Part shown: positions 1-6,018 of the stretch, piece after piece
How the letters are laid out: each line of letters starts with the position of its first letter
How positions within the stretch are numbered: position 1 is the stretch's first letter
Source: Firmicutes bacterium UBA3906
GTDB taxonomy: Bacteria > Bacillota > Clostridia > Caldicoprobacterales > DTU083
Direction: 5' to 3'
DNA: 14,836 nucleotides
NCBI GenBank assembly: GCA_002391555.1
Contig: DGFG01000146.1
Coordinates: 1-14,836, forward strand
Program-made: the position numbers and the translations under genes
Notes under the pieces: model-generated
Told to the model about the DNA's origin: nothing
The model's input: the letters and a program-made list of their open reading frames with translations, nothing else
The model's database searches: none

Positions 1-19
1 AGATGTGTATAAGAGACAG
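1..19. other. Tn5/Nextera mosaic-end adapter (artefact)
   Basis: The first 19 bases read AGATGTGTATAAGAGACAG, an exact match to the transposase mosaic end used in Nextera/tagmentation libraries. It lies flush with the contig end and inside an open reading frame it does not belong to. It should be trimmed. Genomic sequence begins at about position 20. Confidence 0.97.
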
Positions 20-428
20 AAATTATGCTCATTAAAAGTAGGAGAAAAAATAATACAAATGAAAGATTTCTTTTAATCTTTATTATAAAATCAATTAAAC
101 TAGCCTCTTTCTTTTTAAGTAAGACTTTTATAATAAACAATACAACTACAATAAGACTTAAAAGTCCTAACTGTTGAAGCCTGGTAAACCATTCTATTGT
201 AACTAAGCCACTATTAAGTAAAATCAGGGACTGGTCCGTATTCTTAAGAAAAACACTATAGACCATCATTATGATAGGTGTATATAGCCAAAGAAGGATT
301 ATAATATAGATAGTTTTTGCAAATACATTATGTGGAATCGACAAGATTAGATCACAAATACTATATGTGTTCTTTATCTTTGATTTAGCGGTATTTAATT
401 GTTTTACTAAAATATTTACTATTTTCAT
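20..428 (-). CDS. Partial multi-pass membrane protein (N-terminal part)
   Basis: An open frame starts at ATG 428 and runs without a stop to the contig edge. About 136 codons are genomic and the last few would come from the adapter. Upstream of the ATG is a modest AAAGAGAA ribosome binding site. The visible protein has a basic N-terminus (residues 1-20), then three hydrophobic segments at about 40-61, 86-104 and 122 to the end. A Lys-rich linker (101-121) separates the last two. The gene follows the pilin by about 100 bases but lies beyond a terminator, so it probably has its own promoter or is reached by read-through. Widely spaced early helices and a basic linker resemble the start of O-antigen ligase/Wzy or pilin-glycosylation enzymes, which sometimes sit beside pilin genes. 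No diagnostic motif is visible, so the family is a guess. That it codes for a membrane protein is much surer. Confidence 0.7.
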
Positions 429-470
429 ATCTGTTCTCTTTAATAATTATTTACTTAATTCTTAGTATCT

Positions 471-503
471 AAAAAGAAAGCCAATCCGCTAGGAATTGGC
501 TTT
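471..503 (-). terminator. Intrinsic terminator after the pilin gene
   Basis: A perfect 9-bp stem (477-485 with 495-503, arms AAAGCCAAT/ATTGGCTTT) encloses a 9-base loop. On the minus strand it is followed by CTTTTT (476-471). It begins 25 bases after the pilin stop codon, so it ends the pilus operon. The other strand also has a T-run after the stem, so it could work in both directions, but no plus-strand gene needs it. Confidence 0.85.
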
Positions 504-528
504 TTGTAGATCTACAAGTAAACACTCT

Positions 529-912
529 TTATGATTTTTCTGAAGGATCTTTAAGTTGCCCATCTTCACATTTAACGAACCAACCACTTCTTTCATAGGT
601 GAAAGATATCTTTCCATCAATATTTTTTTGTTCGGTTATTTTGCTGACATCTATATTATCACCTGTTAATGCCTTAAGATCATCGGGGTCAACAGCAGCT
701 AAATCCACATTTGGATTCTCTGCTACTAAGGTTGAGTAGGCTGTAAGAATCGTTCTTGCCTCTGTAGCTGCAGCTGATTTATTTGCCCTGTCAGTAAAGC
801 CTGCCAACCTTGGGATAGCTATCGCTGCAAGTATGCCTAGGATGGCAATTACAACGATAAGTTCAATTAGGGTAAAACCCTTTTGGTTCTTTCTTTTATT
901 GTTCTTTTTCAT
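529..912 (-). CDS. Type IV prepilin
   Basis: This is a type IV pilin-like precursor, processed and N-methylated by a prepilin peptidase and assembled into the pilus fibre. From ATG 912 it is 127 residues: a basic 12-residue leader ending in QKG, then the class III signature FTLIELIVVIAILGILAAIA with Glu at mature position 5 and a hydrophobic helix. A short globular part of about 85 residues follows. There is one Cys near the C-terminus, so no pilin disulfide loop. A GTG nine bases upstream (921) is in frame but overlaps the Shine-Dalgarno sequence GGAGGAG (927-921). ATG 912, 8 bases beyond that site, is the credible start. It is the last gene of the pilus operon, 89 bases after pilC and just before a terminator. 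The strong ribosome binding site and terminal position fit an abundant subunit, but whether it is the major pilin cannot be told. No prepilin peptidase or minor pilin gene is in the window. Confidence 0.93.
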   Translation of the reverse strand: MKKNNKRKNQKGFTLIELIVVIAILGILAAIAIPRLAGFTDRANKSAAATEARTILTAYSTLVAENPNVDLAAVDPDDLKALTGDNIDVSKITEQKNIDGKISFTYERSGWFVKCEDGQLKDPSEKS

Positions 913-949
913 TTTGTACACTCCTCCATTTATAATATTTTGGTTCCTG

Positions 950-970
950 TTTGTAATAGACTTCTACAAA
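950..970 (-). other. Stem-loop in the pilC-pilin gap
   Basis: A perfect 6-bp inverted repeat (TTTGTA/TACAAA, 950-955 with 965-970) with a 9-base loop lies between pilC and the pilin. On the minus strand no T-run follows it, so it is not a terminator for the operon. It may mark an RNA processing or stabilising site in front of the pilin message, which is inference. A weak promoter-like pair (TTACAA, 16 bases, TATAAA) also overlaps this gap. Confidence 0.3.
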
Positions 971-1001
971 TTTTTTAATTTTCCTTCAATCACCCCCTAA
1001 T

Positions 1002-2219
1002 TTATTGAACATGTTGCATCATATCAAACATGGGTAGCATTATGGATAGTACGATAAAGGCTATCATACCTCCTAAAAATACAATTATAATAGGCTCTAG
1101 CAAGGATGTTAGCTTGTCTATCTCCCTTTGTACCTCTTCTTCATAAAAATCGGCTGTTCTAACTAGCATGTCCTCTAAGGTACCTGATTCTTCTCCTAGC
1201 ATAATCATATTTTCTAGCATAGGAGGAAACATATTTAAGTCTTTAATAGGACCGTATAGGCTTCGTCCCTGGTTTACCTGGGCTTCTACATCCATTAGTC
1301 CCCTATTTACTATAGTGTTATTTATAGTCTTGGAAGTTAAATTTATAGATCTGGTAATATCTACCCCTGTTCTCATCAGTGTACCTAGTGTTCTTGCTAT
1401 CCTAGCAGTAAAGACTTTGATCTGTAGCTTTCCTATCAAAGGAAGTCTTAGGAAAAGTCTGTGCATAGTGGCCTTACCATTGTCTGTAGAAAAGTAGATT
1501 TTAAACATGATGGCAGACATAACTAGAATAAGTAGGATTACAAGTCCGTTTTTTTGTAGCCCATCACTTAAAGATATAAGTAGTTTGGTAGGTCCTGGTA
1601 GGTCTGCACCAAAGCCAGAAAACATATCAACAAACATCGGCACAACCATGATTAGTAGGAGTACTACAACTGCAATAGCAACTACCATTATTACAATTGG
1701 GTAGGTCATGGCCCCCTTGACCTTGGCTTTGAGCTTGTAATCCTTTTCATAGTGTGTGGCCATGGTCTCTAGGGTCTCATCTAGGGTACCGGAAACCTCT
1801 CCTGCCTCAATCATGTTTATAAGCATGGGTGGAAGCTTGTCCTCATGGAGCCTCATAGCATCAGATAAGGAGTTACCCTTTTGTACTTCCTCGTGCATGT
1901 TTACTAGTGCTTTCTTAAGGGTCTTGTTTTCGGTTTGCTGGCTTAGCATTTCAAGGCCCTGGACCAAGGTTACACCCGACCTTAGGATTGAAGCAAACTG
2001 CCTGCAAAATAGGGAGATATCCTTGGTTGATATTTTGGCAAATATAGATAGTTCCTTTAGGTCTTTTTGCCCCTGGAGCTCCTTAATCTCTAGCTGAAAG
2101 AAGTTTTTTTGTCTTATCATATCAGCAACGGCATCCTTGCTGATCGCTTCGTAGACACCTTCAATAACGCGGCCAGAAGAGTCTACTGCCTTGTACTGAA
2201 ACTTAGGAATTAGAATCAC
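1002..2219 (-). CDS. pilC: Type IV pilus inner-membrane platform protein PilC
   Basis: This is the GspF/PilC-family polytopic platform protein on which the PilB and PilT motors act. It is 405 residues from GTG 2219, the usual family size. Two T2SSF repeats are visible, at about 65-200 and 268-400. Each has the family pattern of a Phe/Arg-rich helix followed by Gly-rich turns (SGVTLVQGLE; TGVDITRSIN) and an E-x-SG-x-L-x-E/D motif (EVSGTLDETL; EESGTLEDML). Membrane helices lie at about 171-196, 225-242 and 373-397. The gene starts 15 bases after the pilT stop. The start is uncertain: GTG abuts its Shine-Dalgarno sequence (AGAGG), whereas an in-frame ATT at codon 4 is 6 bases beyond GGGTG and would give the family-typical N-terminus beginning PKFQYKA. 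Confidence 0.95.
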   Translation of the reverse strand: MILIPKFQYKAVDSSGRVIEGVYEAISKDAVADMIRQKNFFQLEIKELQGQKDLKELSIFAKISTKDISLFCRQFASILRSGVTLVQGLEMLSQQTENKTLKKALVNMHEEVQKGNSLSDAMRLHEDKLPPMLINMIEAGEVSGTLDETLETMATHYEKDYKLKAKVKGAMTYPIVIMVVAIAVVVLLLIMVVPMFVDMFSGFGADLPGPTKLLISLSDGLQKNGLVILLILVMSAIMFKIYFSTDNGKATMHRLFLRLPLIGKLQIKVFTARIARTLGTLMRTGVDITRSINLTSKTINNTIVNRGLMDVEAQVNQGRSLYGPIKDLNMFPPMLENMIMLGEESGTLEDMLVRTADFYEEEVQREIDKLTSLLEPIIIVFLGGMIAFIVLSIMLPMFDMMQHVQ

Positions 2220-2234
2220 CCTCTCTATAAATCA

Positions 2235-3287
2235 TTAAAGGATTTTCTTTTTCATGTATTCTTGATCAACACTATACATAAGTGCGTCTTCTCTTGAAAT
2301 TAGTTGTTTGTTGTAAAGTTCTGCTAGGGCGTCGTCCATCAGCATCATGCCTTTGCTAGCACTGGTTTGGATTACGTTGTTTATTTGATGGACCTTTGCT
2401 TCTCTAATTATATTTCTTATGGCAGAGTTTACAATCATTGTCTCAACAGCAACTACTCGGCCATTTCCGTCACGTCTTGTTAATAGCTGCTGGGAAACAA
2501 CCGCCTGAAGTAGCATGGATAGCTGGACCCTCACCTGTTGCTGCTGGTGAGGTGGAAAGGCGTCAATTATCCTGTCTATGGTCTTGGTAGCTCCTACTGT
2601 ATGTAGGGTACTTAGAACCAAGTGACCTGTCTCCGCAGCAGTTAGAGCAGTAGAGATAGTTTCTAAGTCTCTCATCTCACCTATTAGTATAATGTCGGGG
2701 TCTTGCCTTAGGGCCGCCCTTAGTGCATTGGCAAAGGAAATGGTATCACTACCTACTTCCCTTTGGTTGACTATGGACTTGCGGTGTCTGTGCAAATACT
2801 CAATAGGGTCTTCGATGGTAATTATATGTCTGTCAAGATTATTATTAATGTAATCAATCATACTAGCAAGTGTAGTTGATTTACCACTACCAGTTGGACC
2901 AGTTACTAGTATAATGCCCCTGCTAACTAGGGAAAGATCTCGTACAACTGAGGGTAGGCCTAGCTCTTCGAAGGCAGGTATCTTTGAACCAACAATTCTC
3001 AGGGCTGCACTATAGCTATTTCGTTGTCTATAAGCGTTTACCCTATATCGCTGCATACCAGGCATAGAATAAGAGAAATCTATCTCGCCTTTTTTATTTA
3101 AAATTTCAAACTGGGTGTCATTACAAAGCTGTCTAACTAGCCTTTTTGTGTCCTCTGGAAGTAAGATATTATTGTCAGCATAGACTAGTTTGCCATGGAT
3201 TCTATAAGTGCAAGGGACACCTACTGTAATATGTATATCGGATGCCTTTAGCTCCGTTGCCCTCTCAAGCAGCTTTTTGATGGCCAT
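2235..3287 (-). CDS. pilT: Type IV pilus retraction ATPase PilT
   Basis: This is a cytoplasmic hexameric AAA-like motor that disassembles pili and powers twitching or DNA uptake. It is 350 residues, standard length. Visible motifs are Walker A GPTGSGKST (130-138), an Asp box with ITIEDP (156-161), Walker B/catalytic Glu in IILIGEMRD (199-207), a His box around TGHLVLSTLHT (220-230) and the PilT-specific C-terminal motif AIRNIIRE (289-296; consensus AIRNLIRE), which separates it from PilB. The PAS-like N-terminal domain occupies about 1-110. The start is ATG 3287, 6 bases after AAAGGGG. It sits 18 bases after the pilB stop, in the same operon. The presence of pilT implies retractile pili, not a static secretion pseudopilus. 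Confidence 0.97.
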   Translation of the reverse strand: MAIKKLLERATELKASDIHITVGVPCTYRIHGKLVYADNNILLPEDTKRLVRQLCNDTQFEILNKKGEIDFSYSMPGMQRYRVNAYRQRNSYSAALRIVGSKIPAFEELGLPSVVRDLSLVSRGIILVTGPTGSGKSTTLASMIDYINNNLDRHIITIEDPIEYLHRHRKSIVNQREVGSDTISFANALRAALRQDPDIILIGEMRDLETISTALTAAETGHLVLSTLHTVGATKTIDRIIDAFPPHQQQQVRVQLSMLLQAVVSQQLLTRRDGNGRVVAVETMIVNSAIRNIIREAKVHQINNVIQTSASKGMMLMDDALAELYNKQLISREDALMYSVDQEYMKKKIL

Positions 3288-3305
3288 ATAATACCCCTTT
3301 CAGAT

Positions 3306-4985
3306 CTAATTTTGTGAGTATGCTACGCTAAGTACCTCTTCAACTGATGTGATTTTCTGGTCTAATAGTCTGATGCATTCTTCCTGAAGAGTAGTCATGC
3401 CATTTTTAAGTGAGTATTCTGTAAGCTCCCTAACGCTTGCATCTCTACTTATCATTTCTCTGTGGTTGTTATCAATAACTAAAACCTCATGAACCGCTAG
3501 CCTGCCCTTGTAGCCCACGTTATTGCAATAGCTACAGCCAACAGGTCTTTTAAAGCTTGTACCATTTCTCTCTATACCTAATAGCTCTAGCTCGTGGGCC
3601 TCTGGAGTGTACTCTTCTGCACATCTTGTACAGAGCCTTCTAACTAGTCTTTGAGATATGACACCTACTAGTGAAACTGCCACCATATAGGGCTCTATAC
3701 CCATATCTACTAATCTAGATATCGAGCTAACAGCATCGTTGGTGTGTAGAGTACTGAGTACCAAATGGCCTGTAATAGCAGCTCTTAGGGCGATATCCGC
3801 TGTCTCTGAGTCCCTAATCTCACCTAGCATTATAATGTCAGGGTCTTGCCTTAGGAAGGACCTTAGGGCTCCTGCAAAGGTTAAGCCTGCCTTGACATTA
3901 ACCTGGACCTGGTTTAAGCCAGCTATTACATACTCAACCGGGTCCTCTACTGTAACTATATTTTCAGTTACCTTGTTTAGCTCACTTAGCATTGTATAAA
4001 GGGTTGTTGACTTACCACTACCTGTAGGCCCTGTTATAAGTATAATGCCATGCGGGTTTAGTAGTAGCTTGTCAAACTTTGCAAGGTTGGCCTCTGTAAA
4101 GCCAAGCTTTTCCTTTGGTAGGAGGAAACTTGACTTGTCTAGGATACGGATAACAGCTTTTTCCCCGTGTACTGTAGGCAGTGTTGAGACACGTAGGTTT
4201 AGCTCCTTGTCCCGTATAGTAACATCACAGCGACCGTCCTGGGGTACCCTTTTTTCGGCAATATTTAAGCCAGAAATTATCTTTACACGGGTTACAACTG
4301 CTGATTGGGCTCCTTTTGGTATTGTCTGAAACTGTTGGAGCTTGCCATCTATCCTGTAGCGTACCCTTACCTCATGTTCCATAGGCTCTATATGAATATC
4401 ACTTGCACCCTCGAGTACAGCCTGCTCAATTATGGAGTGGACTAGCCTTACTATAGGAGCACTGTCTACCTCTAGCTGCTGTTCCTTTTCTAGGTCTACA
4501 TCAAAGCTATGGCCTGACTCCTTTTGAAACTCCTTTATGGCCCTGTCAGTCTCTTCACTACCATACAATTCATTTATAGCAGCAGCTATGGAGTCTTGGT
4601 ACGAAATAACAGGTGCTATATCAAGGTTTGTTACAAGCTTTAAATCCTCTATTGCTATAAAGTCAAGAGGGTCCTCCATTGCTACATATAATAACTCGTT
4701 CTCTATTTTTACTGGTACAACATTATATTTGTCCGCTAGTTGGTAGGGAACTACACTTTTCATCTGTGAATCTATATGTACATTACCTAGATCTATAAAC
4801 GGGATACCTAGCTGGAATTCAAGTACCTCCATAAGCTGTCTTTCATCTGCTAGGTCATTTTTTACTAAAATGGACCCGAGCCTTCCGCCCTGTTCCTTTT
4901 GGATTTCAATAGCCTTTGCTAATTGTGCTTCGTTGATTATTCCCGTTTCTAATAGTAAGTCCCCTAGTCTTTTCCTTTTCTTAAC
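3306..4985 (-). CDS. pilB: Type IV pilus assembly ATPase PilB (start codon atypical)
   Basis: This is a GspE/PilB-family extension motor. Counting from ATG 4832 (508 codons) there are Walker A GPTGSGKST (268-276), VEDPVE (295-300), Walker B/catalytic Glu in IIMLGEIRD (333-341), a His box TGHLVLSTLHT (354-364) and the tetracysteine zinc site CTRC (401-404) with CSYC (433-436) typical of PilB/GspE but not PilT. The frame stays clearly coding upstream of 4832. It encodes KKRKRLGDLLLETGIINEAQ and on through GGRLGSILVKNDLADE into LGIPFIDL, the classic GspE N-terminal domain, so 4832 is an internal Met. An in-frame TGA lies at 4994-4992, and between it and 4832 there is no ATG, GTG or TTG. The likeliest start by alignment and by distance from GGGGGTG is GTT 4985 or ACG 4988, giving about 559 residues, the normal family length. 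A one-base error or frameshift near 4985-4990 is the main alternative. Confidence 0.93.
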   Translation of the reverse strand, partial: VKKRKRLGDLLLETGIINEAQLAKAIEIQKEQGGRLGSILVKNDLADERQLMEVLEFQLGIPFIDLGNVHIDSQMKSVVPYQLADKYNVVPVKIENELLYVAMEDPLDFIAIEDLKLVTNLDIAPVISYQDSIAAAINELYGSEETDRAIKEFQKESGHSFDVDLEKEQQLEVDSAPIVRLVHSIIEQAVLEGASDIHIEPMEHEVRVRYRIDGKLQQFQTIPKGAQSAVVTRVKIISGLNIAEKRVPQDGRCDVTIRDKELNLRVSTLPTVHGEKAVIRILDKSSFLLPKEKLGFTEANLAKFDKLLLNPHGIILITGPTGSGKSTTLYTMLSELNKVTENIVTVEDPVEYVIAGLNQVQVNVKAGLTFAGALRSFLRQDPDIIMLGEIRDSETADIALRAAITGHLVLSTLHTNDAVSSISRLVDMGIEPYMVAVSLVGVISQRLVRRLCTRCAEEYTPEAHELELLGIERNGTSFKRPVGCSYCNNVGYKGRLAVHEVLVIDNNHREMISRDASVRELTEYSLKNGMTTLQEECIRLLDQKITSVEEVLSVAYSQN

Positions 4986-5021
4986 CGTTGTTCACACCCC
5001 CAAGTTACCTTATATATTTTA

Positions 5022-5978
5022 TCAGACAGTTAATTTGTCGAAGTAATCCTTGTTGGTTATAAAAAAGTCTATATTACTAATCAGTTCTTCACTAGATAGG
5101 GTCTTAAATGTAATATCATCTCCATTGTAGTCTAGGTATACAAGGTCATGTATACCTGCCTGTACGCAGCTAAAGCCAGTTGCTACAACATCTTGTCCAA
5201 TTTGCTTCATGGCAGAAACAGAGATAATATTGTCATTTATAATCATCCTGTTGGCTAGGAAGACTAAATCATCTGTTAATTGATATAGACCGTTTTTCTG
5301 CTTTAACAAGCCCTTTGGAACTAACCTTTCAAGGGCGTCTTGTACCTGCCGGTAATTTAGGGTAGTATATTCTCCTAGTACCTCATTTACTATATGTACA
5401 AACCACTGAATGCTTGTACTAGTGCTATTTATTGATCTCCAAATTTTGTTATAGCCGTATAGGTTTTGGTCATAGGGTATCTCATCTATTAATGATCTAA
5501 GGCAAAGCTTTCTCTCTAGATCTATAATTGCTGCAATAACAAGGGCTTCTTCTGTGTCAAATTCACAATCAAAGTCTAGACTTTTTAGATTGCTCCTACC
5601 AATAAACTGAGTCAAGGTATCTAGTATACTGGTTGAATCTACCTCATCAGTCAAGATAGCTTCATCTGATAGCAAGGTTATTGAGACACTATTATCATAG
5701 GTCTGGTTATAGTAAATATTGTGCTGGTATAGACCTACTCCACCTGTAAATTGTAGCTTTACTACCGCATGTGGCTGGCTTATGCAGGACATAATAGTGC
5801 TAAAGTCCTGGCTGGCTAGTCCTTCTTCGTTTAATACTCCCATATTTGTTAGGTGCTTTATTTCATCCGCTTTTAACTCTCTTTCTAGTAAGGACGAAAA
5901 GGGCGATATCTCATTTTTCTTGTCTGCAAACTTGCTAAGGCCTTCTAATAGGTGTTTGTTAAGAGTGTATTTGCTCAT
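5022..5978 (-). CDS. Unrecognised 318-residue protein in the pilus operon
   Basis: I do not recognise a family. The protein is soluble-looking, mildly acidic, and has no signal peptide or membrane helix. Three rough parts are visible: an N-terminal segment (1-65) rich in Leu/Lys helices; a central part (65-165) with beta-like stretches and a helix around EEALVIAAIIDLERKL (143-158); and a C-terminal part (185-318). That last part contains a possible winged-helix-like segment (about 205-245, YRQVQDALERLVPKGLLKQ with a following strand pair) and then a beta-rich end. The start is ATG 5978, 9 bases after a perfect AAGGAGG. It lies 40 bases after the receiver-protein gene and 36 before pilB, all on one strand, so it is very probably co-transcribed with the pilus motors. 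A cytoplasmic regulator or adaptor of the pilus is plausible, but that is inference from position only. Confidence 0.85.
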   Translation of the reverse strand: MSKYTLNKHLLEGLSKFADKKNEISPFSSLLERELKADEIKHLTNMGVLNEEGLASQDFSTIMSCISQPHAVVKLQFTGGVGLYQHNIYYNQTYDNSVSITLLSDEAILTDEVDSTSILDTLTQFIGRSNLKSLDFDCEFDTEEALVIAAIIDLERKLCLRSLIDEIPYDQNLYGYNKIWRSINSTSTSIQWFVHIVNEVLGEYTTLNYRQVQDALERLVPKGLLKQKNGLYQLTDDLVFLANRMIINDNIISVSAMKQIGQDVVATGFSCVQAGIHDLVYLDYNGDDITFKTLSSEELISNIDFFITNKDYFDKLTV

Positions 5979-6018
5979 CTATTTTGTCCTCCTTGACCCT
6001 GGTATAAGTATTAATGTA

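Noticed and set aside
950..985. Plus-strand terminator (stem TTTGTA/TACAAA followed by TTTTTT)
   Set aside because: No plus-strand gene exists to be terminated; the T-run belongs to the A-rich leader of the minus strand.
1168..2097. Three plus-strand frames opposite pilC
   Set aside because: They are mirror frames of a well-conserved gene, without ribosome binding sites or recognisable protein features.
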